NCBI RefSeq assembly: GCF_016916835.1
Contig: NZ_JAFFIX010000034.1
Span: forward strand, 1 to 54,201
DNA: 54,201 nt
Source: Actinacidiphila bryophytorum
GTDB lineage: Bacteria; Actinomycetota; Actinomycetes; Streptomycetales; Streptomycetaceae
Direction: 5' to 3'
Shown: piece after piece, positions 17,253 to 25,553 of the stretch
How positions within the stretch are numbered: position 1 is the stretch's first letter
How the letters are laid out: every line of letters starts with the position of its first letter
The notes under the pieces: generated by a model
The model's input: the letters and a program-made list of their open reading frames with translations, nothing else
Databases searched by the model: none
Told to the model about the DNA's origin: nothing
Position numbers and translations under genes: made by a program

Positions 17253-18803
17253 TCAGTCGCCGAGCCGCCTCGGCTGCGGGTTCAGCAGCGCATCGGTGAT
17301 CGTGCGGCCTTCGTCGCCGGGTGAGAGGGAGAAGTGCGCGGTGAACGCGGCCCGCTTGACGTCGGCGTCCAGCCGCGCGGTCGCTCCGTCGGGCGACTGC
17401 CAGGACAGGACCAGGGCCGGTCCGTCGGTCTCCCAGTGGAAGGCTCCGCCGAACGCCGGGTGGCCGTTGCGGGCGCGCAGCGCTTCGAGCAGCAGGCGCA
17501 CCACGGGTCGCTCCATCGCCTCCTCGATCTCCCCGGTGCCGTAGGCGTGGCGGTTGACGTCGCGTCCGACACCGCTGCGTCCCAGGAGGTCCATGTCGTT
17601 CGCACCGGCCAGCAGGCCCACGTAGTAGATCTGGGGGATGCCGGGGACGAAGAGCTGGATGAGGCGTGCCAGCAGGTAGGCGCGGTCGTCGCGGCCCAGG
17701 GCGTCGTAGTAGGTGCAGTTGACCTGGTAGAGGTCCAGGTTGGAGGCAGCCGCACCGGTGGCTGCGCGGCTGGTGCCGCCGCTGTTGGCGTGAACGGCCT
17801 CCACGAGGGCGTCGATCTGCTCGTCGGAGAGCAGCCCGGCCGATCCCGGGGCGAGCGCGGAGGCGCCGACGTCCACGACGCCGATCCCGTCGTGGGTGTC
17901 CAGGACGGTCACGGTGTTCTGCGGCCGGATGCGCAGCCAGGCCCCGAGCGGTTCTGCGTCGCCTGCGGTCAGCGCGTGCAGCACCAGCGGGGGCAGGGCG
18001 AAGTCGTAGACCAGGTCGGCCCTGCGGGCGATCTCGATCTGCTGCGTGTGGTGTCCGTGCACCTCGACGAGTACGCGTGCGCCCCGCTCGCGGGCGAGGG
18101 CGGTCAGCCGGTCGGTCAGCGCGTAGGCGTCCTCGGTCAGGAAGCAGTCGGTGCCCGCCTGCTTGCCGGCGTATCCGACCGCGTCCAGGCGCAGCATGCG
18201 CACACCCGCGGAGGTGAGTGACGTCACCACGTCGCTGAGGTACTCCCACGCCAGGGGGTGGGTGACGTCGAGGTCGATCTGCTCCGGGGTGAAGGTGGTC
18301 CACACCAGCCGGGTCCGTCCGCCGAGCGTGCGCACGGTGAAGGGCAGTCCCGGCCGGGGCCGGTAGATCCGCGTCAGGTCCTCCTCGGTGGCGCCCTCGG
18401 GGAAGACCGCGTCGAAGGTGAGAAACATCGGCGACCACGGTGAGGTGTCGCCGCGCTCGACGACGTCGCGGAACTGCGCGGAGTCCGCCGACATGTGGTT
18501 GACGATCACGTCGGCCATGACCGTGTGGCCGGCGGCCAGTGCGGCGACGTCGGACCACCCGCCCAGCCGGGGGTCCACCCGGGTGTGGTCGACCGGGTCG
18601 AAGCCGGCGTCGGCGCCGTCGAACGGGGTGAAGAACGGCAGTACATGGACGCCGGCGAAGGCGTCGTGCAGCAGTCCCTCCAGAAGTCGGCGCAGGCCCT
18701 GCAGCGATCCGCCGAACCGGTCGGTGTAGGCGATCAGCTGCGGTCCTTCTGCGCTCCCGGCGGCGGAACGGTCCCGGCCGTCGCGCGGGTCCTGGCCGGT
18801 CAC
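17253..18803 (-). CDS. sucP: Sucrose phosphorylase (GH13_18)
   Basis: The 516-residue product closely resembles bifidobacterial sucrose phosphorylases: YRPRPGLPF (147-155), nucleophile RLDAVGY (D207), acid/base VEVHG (E247), transition-state Asp in LDTHDGIGV (D305), YDFALPPLVLHAL and ATGAAASNLDLYQVN. The catalytic residues keep the spacing of the B. adolescentis enzyme (D192, E232, D290). The enzyme converts sucrose and phosphate to glucose 1-phosphate and fructose in the cytoplasm. It is last in a six-gene operon; its GTG start overlaps the esterase stop by four bases (GTGA). The N-terminus is about 15 residues longer than in bifidobacteria. Related GH13_18 enzymes use sucrose 6'-phosphate or glucosylglycerate, but this one keeps the sucrose-type motifs. 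Confidence 0.92.
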   Translation of the reverse strand: MTGQDPRDGRDRSAAGSAEGPQLIAYTDRFGGSLQGLRRLLEGLLHDAFAGVHVLPFFTPFDGADAGFDPVDHTRVDPRLGGWSDVAALAAGHTVMADVIVNHMSADSAQFRDVVERGDTSPWSPMFLTFDAVFPEGATEEDLTRIYRPRPGLPFTVRTLGGRTRLVWTTFTPEQIDLDVTHPLAWEYLSDVVTSLTSAGVRMLRLDAVGYAGKQAGTDCFLTEDAYALTDRLTALARERGARVLVEVHGHHTQQIEIARRADLVYDFALPPLVLHALTAGDAEPLGAWLRIRPQNTVTVLDTHDGIGVVDVGASALAPGSAGLLSDEQIDALVEAVHANSGGTSRAATGAAASNLDLYQVNCTYYDALGRDDRAYLLARLIQLFVPGIPQIYYVGLLAGANDMDLLGRSGVGRDVNRHAYGTGEIEEAMERPVVRLLLEALRARNGHPAFGGAFHWETDGPALVLSWQSPDGATARLDADVKRAAFTAHFSLSPGDEGRTITDALLNPQPRRLGD

Positions 18804-19813
18804 GCGGCCTCCCCGCGCTCGCCGAGGGCACGGTGCAGGGCGGCGAGCCGGGTGGCCCAGACCGTTCTGGACAGGGGCGCGTCGGGGGCGAGGTCCTCAC
18901 TGCCGTGGTAGGCGCCGGGGTACACGTGCAGTTCGGCCGGGACGCCCGCGCGGGCAAGGCGGCGGGCGAAGTCGACGGTCTCGTCGAGGAAGATGTCCTC
19001 GGTGCCGACGTCGAGGAAGGTCGGGGGGAGCCCCGACACGTCGGGGGCATGGGCCGGAGCGGCGTAGCCGTCGGCCGGACGGCCGCCCAGGTACCAGCCC
19101 CAGGCCTGCGCGTTGTGCGCCCGGTCCCACACGCCGAGGTCGGGCAGCGTGCGCGTACTGTGGCTCTCCCCGGTGTGGTCGATCATCGGATAGGGGGCCA
19201 TCACCAGCAGCGCCCGGGGACCGCCGCCGTCGCGGCACCGCAGCGCGGTGGCCAGGGCGAGTCCGCCGCCGGCGCTGCCGCCGAACACCAGCAGCCGCGC
19301 GGGGTCGGCCCCCAGGCGGTCGGCCTCCGCGACGGCCCATGCCAGCGCGTCCACGCAGTCGTCGACGGCCGCGGGGTAGGGGTGTTCGGGAGCCAGCCGG
19401 TAGCCGGCGGACACGACGGTGGCGCCCAGTTCCTCGGCGAGCCGTACCGCGACGGGGTCGCCGCCGTCGAGGCTGCCCAGCACCATGCCGCCGCCATGGA
19501 CGAAGAAGACCAGCGGCGAGCCGCCGTCCCGGCCTTGCGGCCGGTAGACACGCACCGGTATGCGGTGGCCGCCGCAGGAGGTCGCTTCGGTGTCCTCCAC
19601 CGCCACGCGCGGCGAGGACTGCGCCCGGCGCTCCCGGTCCAGCCGGTCCGCGGTCGCGCGGCGCCCTTCGAGGTCGGGGATGGCGTTGATCCCTCCGGGC
19701 ATGTCGCGGAGCATCGCCGTCAGCGCGGGACGTGAGGCGGCGTCGACGGAGCGGAGGTCGGGCACGTGCGGGTCCTTTCGAGGGCCGGTGCGGAATGCGG
19801 AGGTCGAGGTCAT
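18800..19813 (-). CDS. HSL-family (family IV) carboxylesterase inside the sucrose operon
   Basis: The 337-residue alpha/beta hydrolase has the oxyanion motif HGGG (106-109), nucleophile FGGSAGG (S180), an Asp in DVGTEDIFLDE and a His in GAYHGSE, all in the usual order. It lacks a signal peptide and is cytoplasmic. Such enzymes hydrolyse short acyl esters. Both its ends overlap neighbours by four bases (ATGA with the permease upstream, GTGA with sucP downstream), so it is made in step with the sucrose importer and phosphorylase. That placement suggests it removes acyl groups from the imported substrate before phosphorolysis (inference). The nucleophile elbow is GGSAG instead of the usual GDSAG. 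Confidence 0.87.
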   Translation of the reverse strand: MTSTSAFRTGPRKDPHVPDLRSVDAASRPALTAMLRDMPGGINAIPDLEGRRATADRLDRERRAQSSPRVAVEDTEATSCGGHRIPVRVYRPQGRDGGSPLVFFVHGGGMVLGSLDGGDPVAVRLAEELGATVVSAGYRLAPEHPYPAAVDDCVDALAWAVAEADRLGADPARLLVFGGSAGGGLALATALRCRDGGGPRALLVMAPYPMIDHTGESHSTRTLPDLGVWDRAHNAQAWGWYLGGRPADGYAAPAHAPDVSGLPPTFLDVGTEDIFLDETVDFARRLARAGVPAELHVYPGAYHGSEDLAPDAPLSRTVWATRLAALHRALGERGEAA

Positions 19814-20634
19814 CCCTTGACCGCCCCCTGCAGCAGCGCCTTGACGAAGTGCCGCTGGAAGACCACGAACACGGCGATCGTGGGCAGCATGATGAGCAGT
19901 GCTCCTGCGGACAGCAGGACGACATTGGTGCCGTAGTGGCCCTGGAAGGCGCCGAGAGCGCCGGCCGCGGTGCGCTTGCTCGGGTCGTCGATCATCGCGA
20001 TCGAGAGGATGAACTGGTTCCAGGTCCACAGGAAGAGCAGGATCGCCAGCGAGGACACGGCGGGCGCGGCCAGCGGAAGGTGGACCCGCCGGAAGGCGGC
20101 CCACGGCCCGGCACCGTCCACGGAGGCGGCTTCCAGCAGCTCTTTGGGCAGCGACTGGAAGAAGGTGCGCATCCAGAACACTCCGAACGGCATGAACAGG
20201 CCGATGAGCGGCAGGATCAGCGCCCATCGCGTGTTCAGCAGGCCGAGGGACTGCATCTGGTAGTAGAGCGGGGTGATGAGCGACTCGATCGGGACGGTCA
20301 GCCCCAGCAGCAGCAGGCCGAAGACCAGCCGGGCGCCGGGGAAGCCCAGCACCGCCAGGCCGTAGCCGGCCGCGGCGCACAGCGCGAGGCAGATCGGCAC
20401 GACGCCGAGCACGATCAGGCAGCTGGAGTAGAGCAGCGGCAGCAGGTCGGCGGCGTTGAACGCGTCGACGAAGTTGTGCCAGTGCGGGTGGGAGGGCCAG
20501 CTGATGCCGTGGGGGGTGGAGCCCTGCGGGGCCAGCGCCGTGGTGAACAGCGACAGGAACGGGACCGCCGTCGCCGCCATGAACAGCACGAGCAGTGAGC
20601 GCCCGGCCAGGAGCCGGGTACCGCGCGGGTTCAT
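19810..20634 (-). CDS. ABC sugar-importer permease, MalG-type
   Basis: The 274-residue product has six predicted membrane segments and an EAA loop KELLEAASVDGAGPWAAFRR (about 177-196). It overlaps the preceding permease and the following esterase by ATGA in each case. With the product of 20631-21572 it forms the channel of the importer in this operon. Confidence 0.87.
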   Translation of the reverse strand: MNPRGTRLLAGRSLLVLFMAATAVPFLSLFTTALAPQGSTPHGISWPSHPHWHNFVDAFNAADLLPLLYSSCLIVLGVVPICLALCAAAGYGLAVLGFPGARLVFGLLLLGLTVPIESLITPLYYQMQSLGLLNTRWALILPLIGLFMPFGVFWMRTFFQSLPKELLEAASVDGAGPWAAFRRVHLPLAAPAVSSLAILLFLWTWNQFILSIAMIDDPSKRTAAGALGAFQGHYGTNVVLLSAGALLIMLPTIAVFVVFQRHFVKALLQGAVKG

Positions 20635-21572
20635 TCCGCCCCCTTGGAGATCCGCTGGAGCGGGGTGACCACGAGCAGCACCAGCACCATCAGCACGATG
20701 GCGTTGGCCGAGGCGAGGCCGACGTCCCGCTGGGTGAAGGCGAGTTGGAAGATCTGCAGGCCGGGCACCATCGTCTGGTCGCCCGGGCCTCCCTGCGTGG
20801 TCACGTAGACGATGTCGAAGCTGGCCAGGGCCGCGATGACGGTGACGGTGACGCACACCCCGATCTCCCGGCGCAGGCCCGGCAAGGTGACCGCGAAGAA
20901 CTCCTGTACCGGTCCTGTGCCGTCGATCCTGGCCGCGTCGTAGAGCGTCGGGTCGATCTTGTTGATACCGGTCATCAGCAGCAGCGTGCACAGGCCCAGC
21001 AGCACCCAGGCGCCGATGACGCCGACGGCCGGGAAGGCCCAGGTGAAGTCGCCGAGCCAGGCCCGTGACCAGCCGCCGAGGCCGACGGCGCGCAGCAGCT
21101 GGTTGAAGGCGCCGTCGCTGGAGTACACCCAGCTCCAGGCCAGGGCCGCCGCGACCAGCGGGATGACCTGCGGGACGAACAGCACGACGCGCGCGGTGCG
21201 GGCGAGCGGGCCGTCGGGCAGACCGTGCAGCAGGGCGGCGGTGACCAGGCCCAGCGCCACGGGGATGACGGTGAAGAAGCCGATGAGTTCGAAGGCGTGC
21301 AGCAGCGGGGTCAGCTCGTCGGAGGAGGTGAGTACCGCGCGGTAGTTGTCCAGTCCGACGAAGCGGGCGACGCCGATGCCGTTCCAGTCGTAGAGCGAGT
21401 ACTGCACGGAGGTCAGCAGCGGGCGCAGGACGAACAGCGCGTAGGGCACGAGGGCCGGCAGGGTGAAGAGCAGCCCCGCCCAGGCGCGCCGCCGCCGGCG
21501 CCCGGCGCCCGGCCGGCGGGGCGCGGAGCCCCGCCGGCCGGGCGCCTGCGGGCGGTCGGTCGTCAGTGTCAC
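20631..21572 (-). CDS. ABC sugar-importer permease, MalF-type
   Basis: The 313-residue product has a Pro/Arg-rich cytoplasmic N-terminus, six membrane segments and the EAA-loop region LYDAARIDGTGPVQEFFAVT. Its GTG start overlaps the binding-protein stop (GTGA) and its stop overlaps the next permease start. It pairs with the MalG-type protein encoded next. Confidence 0.87.
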   Translation of the reverse strand: MTLTTDRPQAPGRRGSAPRRPGAGRRRRRAWAGLLFTLPALVPYALFVLRPLLTSVQYSLYDWNGIGVARFVGLDNYRAVLTSSDELTPLLHAFELIGFFTVIPVALGLVTAALLHGLPDGPLARTARVVLFVPQVIPLVAAALAWSWVYSSDGAFNQLLRAVGLGGWSRAWLGDFTWAFPAVGVIGAWVLLGLCTLLLMTGINKIDPTLYDAARIDGTGPVQEFFAVTLPGLRREIGVCVTVTVIAALASFDIVYVTTQGGPGDQTMVPGLQIFQLAFTQRDVGLASANAIVLMVLVLLVVTPLQRISKGAE

Positions 21573-22960
21573 TGCGCGAGCTCCTTGGCGTAGTCCGCCT
21601 GGAGTGCCTTGGCGAATCCCGCGCCGGTCTCACGGCCGGTGATGAGCTTCTGGAGTTCGGGCTTGATCGTGTTGGCGTAGATGCCGGCCGTGGCGTTGGC
21701 GGTGAAGTCCACGGCCACCCCCTTCTGCCCCAGTTCCCTGGTCGCCTGCAGTGTCTGGGCCACCACGGAACCGGACTTGACCGGCGGGATCGGCAGGCTG
21801 GACGGCCCGCCGGGTGAGGCGCCGGTGACGTCGACGACGATCTGCCGGGCCTTGGGGTTGGTGTGCACCCAGTTCAGGAAGAAGGCGGTGGCCGCGATGT
21901 TCTTGGACTTGGCGGGGATGGCGTAGGTGCCGGGGGCGCTCATGGCGACCGGGCGGGCGCCGGCCGTGGCGGGCGGCGCGAGGAAGAACCCCACGTTGGT
22001 GCCCATGGCCTTGTCGAGGTTCTGCGACTCCCAGTCGCCGTTGAACATGAACAGGCCCTGGCCCTTGCCGAACCGGGACATCATGTCGGTGTACGTCAGG
22101 GCGTTGGCGTCCTTGGTGAAGTAGCCCGCCTTGCCCCAGGCGGCTATCTGGTCGGCCGCCTTGACCGCGGCGGGGGTGTCGAGGTTCGCGCCGGGCTTGT
22201 CGAAGACCCAGTCGGCGATCTTGGACGGATCCTCGTACTGGTTGAGCAGCGCCTGGAAGGGGAAGTTGATCCCGCCGATGTCGTTGAACTGGACGATCGG
22301 CTGGATGCCTGCCGCCTTGGCCTTGGCGAGGTCGCTCTCCATCTCGGCCACCGTCTGCGGCGGCCTGGTCATGCCGATCCGGGCGGCAAGGGACTTGTTG
22401 TAGAAGACACCGGTGATGTTGTAGCCGACGCCCATCGCGTACAGCGGGCCGCTGCCGCGTACTCCCTGGCTGACGCGCATCTGGTTCAGCAGCCCGGCCG
22501 GGTAGCCGTCCCAGCCGTAGGCCTTGGCGTAGCTGTCGAGGTCGGCCAGCAGACCGTCCTTGGCGGAGGCGACGATGGTCGGCAGCCGGATCAGGTCCGG
22601 CGCGTCGTTGCCCGCCATGACCCGCGGCGCGTTCTGGGTGAGGACCGCGAACTGGTCCTCACGGATCTTGATCTTGACGTTCGGGTATTCCTTCTGGAAC
22701 TCCGCGGCCAGCTTCTCGGGCAGCGGGAAGCCCGTCTCCACGTAGAAGTTGAGGGTCACAGGTCCCTTGGGAGCGGTCGTGGCGACGGTCTGGCCGGTGG
22801 CGCCGGAGGACGTCTGGGCGGCAGGCGCACCGCTGCCGGGGGCGCCGCACGCCGCGGCGGTCACCGCGGTCACGGCCACGGCGGCGGCCAGCACCCATCT
22901 GCGGGAGCGGGCTGAGGGACTGCGACGACCGCCGGGGAGGGCGGGGAGGGTGGTGAACAC
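21569..22960 (-). CDS. ABC sugar-importer solute-binding lipoprotein of the sucrose operon
   Basis: The 463-residue product has a lipoprotein signal (TAAAC lipobox) and a CUT1-type binding domain (NFYVETGFPLPEKLAAEFQK, AMGVGYNITGVFYNKSLAAR). The GTG at 22958-22960 was chosen because AGGAG lies five bases upstream; longer in-frame starts have no signal peptide at their N-terminus. The kinase gene ends about 110 bp upstream and the permease follows with a 4-base overlap. Together with two permeases and a shared ATPase it should import the compound that the downstream esterase and sucrose phosphorylase process. Confidence 0.87.
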   Translation of the reverse strand: MFTTLPALPGGRRSPSARSRRWVLAAAVAVTAVTAAACGAPGSGAPAAQTSSGATGQTVATTAPKGPVTLNFYVETGFPLPEKLAAEFQKEYPNVKIKIREDQFAVLTQNAPRVMAGNDAPDLIRLPTIVASAKDGLLADLDSYAKAYGWDGYPAGLLNQMRVSQGVRGSGPLYAMGVGYNITGVFYNKSLAARIGMTRPPQTVAEMESDLAKAKAAGIQPIVQFNDIGGINFPFQALLNQYEDPSKIADWVFDKPGANLDTPAAVKAADQIAAWGKAGYFTKDANALTYTDMMSRFGKGQGLFMFNGDWESQNLDKAMGTNVGFFLAPPATAGARPVAMSAPGTYAIPAKSKNIAATAFFLNWVHTNPKARQIVVDVTGASPGGPSSLPIPPVKSGSVVAQTLQATRELGQKGVAVDFTANATAGIYANTIKPELQKLITGRETGAGFAKALQADYAKELAQ

Positions 22961-23073
22961 GACGGCTCCTTGTGTGCTGAGGTGCAGGGGAGTTGGAGGT
23001 CGGGGGGAGGGGGGCCGGTGGCGGGAGGGTGCCGTGCGAGCCGGCGGCGCCATGCCGTACGGGCCGGCCGGCG

Positions 23074-24015
23074 TCACCCGAGCGGAGGGTCGGCGCCGGG
23101 TACGGAGCAGGCGGCCGAGGCGATCTGCAGGCCGTGGCGGCCGGCTGCCGCCACGTCGTCGGTGGTCAGGGTGTCGAGGCGGCCGCCCAGCTGCCCGCCT
23201 TCGTGCAGGGCGTTCAGGACCCCCGCGGTGAAGGCGTCGCCGGCGCCGACAGTGTCGACGACCTGCGTGGGCGGCGCGGGGAGGGTGAGCCGCTCACCGC
23301 GCAACGAGGCGAGCAGCCCGTCGCCGCCCAGGGTGACCAGCACCAGCGGCACACCGGCGGCGTGCCAGGTGTCGCAGGCCTGCTCGGGGGAGGTCCCGGG
23401 CAGCAGTTCTGCGAGGTCGTCCCGGCTCAGCCGGAGGATGTCGGCGAGCCGGCACCAGCGGTCGAGCCGGTCGCGCAGATGCGCCGGCGGGACGAGTCGG
23501 GTGCGGACGTTGGGGTCGATGCAGACGGTGGCCCGCCCGCGCACCACGGCGAGGGCGTCCTCGATCCGGGCGCCGCCCGGGGACAGCGCGAGAGCCAGGG
23601 ACCCGGTGTGCACGCAGGCGGTCTGCGGTCGCAGGGCCGAGGCCAGCTCCTCGTCCGACCACTGCCAGTCGGCGGCGCCGGCGGCGAGGAAGGTGTAGCC
23701 CGCGTCGCCGGCGTCGTCCAGGTCCGCGACGGCCAGGGTGCTGTGCTCGGGGGCGTCGACGCTGCCGGACAGGTCCACGCCGGCGGCGCTGAGCCGGCCT
23801 CGCAGCATGGTGCCGAAGACGTCCTGCGACAGCCGGCCGAGGAAGCGGGTGGGCGTGCCCAGCCGGGCCAGGGTGGCGGCGGTGTTGGCGGGGCCGCCGC
23901 CCGGCCGGACGTGCAGCGTCAGGCCTTCGGCCAGTGGCCCGGTGCGCTCGGTGAACGCGTCGGCCACGCTCTCGCCGATCACGGTCACGGCGGCGGTCGA
24001 ACGGGACGTACCCAT
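23074..24015 (-). CDS. PfkB/ribokinase-family carbohydrate kinase, probable fructokinase
   Basis: The 313-residue product has the PfkB N-terminal glycine motif GGGPANTAATLARLG (39-53) and the C-terminal signature DTVGAGDAFTAG (254-265; catalytic D260). The ATG at 24013-24015 follows AAAGG. As a member of the sucrose phosphorylase operon it is well placed to phosphorylate the released fructose, which makes fructokinase the most likely activity. Motifs alone do not separate fructokinase from other PfkB sugar kinases. Confidence 0.85.
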   Translation of the reverse strand: MGTSRSTAAVTVIGESVADAFTERTGPLAEGLTLHVRPGGGPANTAATLARLGTPTRFLGRLSQDVFGTMLRGRLSAAGVDLSGSVDAPEHSTLAVADLDDAGDAGYTFLAAGAADWQWSDEELASALRPQTACVHTGSLALALSPGGARIEDALAVVRGRATVCIDPNVRTRLVPPAHLRDRLDRWCRLADILRLSRDDLAELLPGTSPEQACDTWHAAGVPLVLVTLGGDGLLASLRGERLTLPAPPTQVVDTVGAGDAFTAGVLNALHEGGQLGGRLDTLTTDDVAAAGRHGLQIASAACSVPGADPPLG

Positions 24016-24199
24016 GGTGGGGCCTTTCTGTGCGGCTGCGGCCCCGCGGCCCTGTTCGGGACGGCCGGTCGCGTCGCATGGGAGCAAGAGTCACAAAAGG
24101 TGCATGTCCGGGTACAGGGGTTCCTGCCGGTGGTGGTCAACGTCATAGGAGGGGCCAAGGGGACGGAGGTGGTGGAGGCGCGATGCGGGAGGGGCGCCG

Positions 24200-25213
24200 C
24201 TAGCGCCCGTTGCGCGGCGGGGCGGTGGTGTCGCGCAGGACGAGCCTGATGGGCATGGTCACGTGGCCCGGCCGTACGGCCCCGGGCTCGTCGAGCTGGT
24301 TCAGCAGCAGCCGGGCCGCCTCGGCGCCCTGCTCGGCCACCGGCTGGGCGATCGTGGTCAGGCCCACGACCTCGGACAGCTCGTGGTCGTCGAAGCCGAC
24401 GACCGAGATGTCCTCCGGCACCTTCAGGCGGTGCAGGCGCAGCGCCCGCAGCGCGCCCATCGCCATCTCGTCGGACTGGGCGAAGACCGCCGTCGGCGGA
24501 TTGGGGACGGCGAGCAGCTGGGTCATCGCGCGCTGACCGCCCTGGACCGTGTAGTCGCCGTCCACCTCCAGCGCCGGGTCGCAGGCGATCCCGGCCTCGG
24601 CCAGGACGTCGAGGTAGGCGCGGCGGCGTTCGACGGGGGCGGTCCAGTGCAGCGGGCCGCTGGCCCCCGCGATCATGCCGATCCTGCGGTGCCCGAGGTT
24701 CACCAGGTGCCGGACCGCGGCCTGCGCGCCGGCCCGGTCGTCGATGCCGACGACGGTGAAGCCGGGCCGGGGGGCGCCCACCGTGGTGGCCAGCGGCACA
24801 CCGAGGGAGCGCAGGGCGAGGCCCTCGGCCTCGTCCGGGATGAGCAGGGACAGCAGCGCGTCCACCCGCTTGCGGACCGGGAGCTCGGCGAAGAACCGCT
24901 TGCGTGCCTCACGGGGGCCGAGGTTGTACAGCAGCAGGTCGTAGCCGGCGGCGCTGAGGACGTCCTCGGCCGCGTCGAGTACGGTCCCGAAGAACCACCG
25001 GCCGACGTAGGGGGCGATCACCCCGACGGTGAAGGTGCGCCCGCCGGCCAGGCTCGACGCCGACCGGGAGGCGACGTAGCCCAGGTCGGCCGCCGCCTCG
25101 ACGATCCTGGACCGCACGTCGTCCGAGACGCCGGCCTTGCCGCGCAGCGCGCGGGAGACCGTCGAGGCGGAGACGCCGACCGCCTGGGCGACGTCGTTGA
25201 TGCTGGCTGCCAC
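24200..25213 (-). CDS. LacI-family repressor of the sucrose operon
   Basis: The 337-residue product begins with a LacI helix-turn-helix (INDVAQAVGVSASTVSRALR) and has the sensor domain of the family. The GTG start at 25211-25213 follows AAAGAAGGG. It lies 184 bp upstream of the kinase on the same strand and may be the first gene of the whole sucrose unit. Two related sites, CTTGCGCAAGCGTTT and AACGCATGCGCTTGCGTT, lie upstream, one covering the -35 box. Sucrose, an acylated sucrose, or a phosphorolysis product is the probable inducer (inference). Confidence 0.87.
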   Translation of the reverse strand: MAASINDVAQAVGVSASTVSRALRGKAGVSDDVRSRIVEAAADLGYVASRSASSLAGGRTFTVGVIAPYVGRWFFGTVLDAAEDVLSAAGYDLLLYNLGPREARKRFFAELPVRKRVDALLSLLIPDEAEGLALRSLGVPLATTVGAPRPGFTVVGIDDRAGAQAAVRHLVNLGHRRIGMIAGASGPLHWTAPVERRRAYLDVLAEAGIACDPALEVDGDYTVQGGQRAMTQLLAVPNPPTAVFAQSDEMAMGALRALRLHRLKVPEDISVVGFDDHELSEVVGLTTIAQPVAEQGAEAARLLLNQLDEPGAVRPGHVTMPIRLVLRDTTAPPRNGR

Positions 25214-25263
25214 GGCCCGACCCTTCTTTCCGGTTCACGCGGGTGTGATCCGCGAGTGACCAG

Positions 25264-25298
25264 AACGTAAACCCGGACATGGACTTGCGCAAGCGTTT
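25264..25298 (-). promoter_or_regulatory. Promoter of the sucrose-operon regulator with an operator over the -35
   Basis: Minus-strand TTGCGC (25287-25292), a 17-bp spacer and TACGTT (25264-25269) form the promoter. The palindrome CTTGCGCAAG (25284-25293), extended on the minus strand as AAACGCTTGCGCAAG, covers the -35. Confidence 0.68.
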
Positions 25299-25352
25299 GA
25301 GTAGCCTGACAGCAGGGATTTTCTCCTGATAACACTCACGTCACGGAAAGAT

Positions 25353-25370
25353 AACGCATGCGCTTGCGTT
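25353..25370. promoter_or_regulatory. Second operator-like inverted repeat, AACGCA-N6-TGCGTT
   Basis: AACGCATGCGCTTGCGTT shares the pattern AACGC-ww-GCGCA with the site at 25284-25298 when read on the minus strand. The distance of about 70 bp would allow cooperative binding or looping. It ends 2 bp before the repeat element at 25373. Confidence 0.6.
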
Positions 25371-25372
25371 CT

Positions 25373-25553
25373 CTAGGCCGTGTTTTGGAAGTAGCGCCGT
25401 CCGCCCACAGGGCGGGCCCCGCGGCGTCCGGTGCGTGCGATCGCAAGGCGGAGGGTCGTCCTCGTAGTGGGCCTGCTCGGACGACTCCGACAACGCAGCG
25501 AGCGTGCGTGCCAGGCGTCGCGGGGCAGGCGGGACTTCCACAACACGGCCTAG
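25373..25553. mobile_element. 181-bp MITE-like element with 19-bp terminal inverted repeats
   Basis: CTAGGCCGTGTTTTGGAAG (25373-25391) and CTTCCACAACACGGCCTAG (25535-25553) are inverted repeats with one mismatch. The 143-bp interior has no coding capacity. The size, the terminal repeats and the CTAG at each end fit a miniature element mobilised in trans by an IS transposase, probably of an IS5-like group (inference). I believe similar sequence is repeated in many Streptomyces genomes, but cannot check. The right end supplies the stop codon of the S15/CocE gene at 25550. Confidence 0.75.

Noticed and set aside
22993..24249. A long plus-strand frame opposite the PfkB kinase gene
   Set aside because: It is the antisense shadow of a kinase with clear motifs, with no ribosome binding site or recognisable product.
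25373..25553. Reading the 181-bp element as a small RNA gene or a simple terminator
   Set aside because: The 19-bp near-perfect terminal repeats are too far apart for a compact terminator, no promoter is visible, and the CTAG ends fit a transposable element better.
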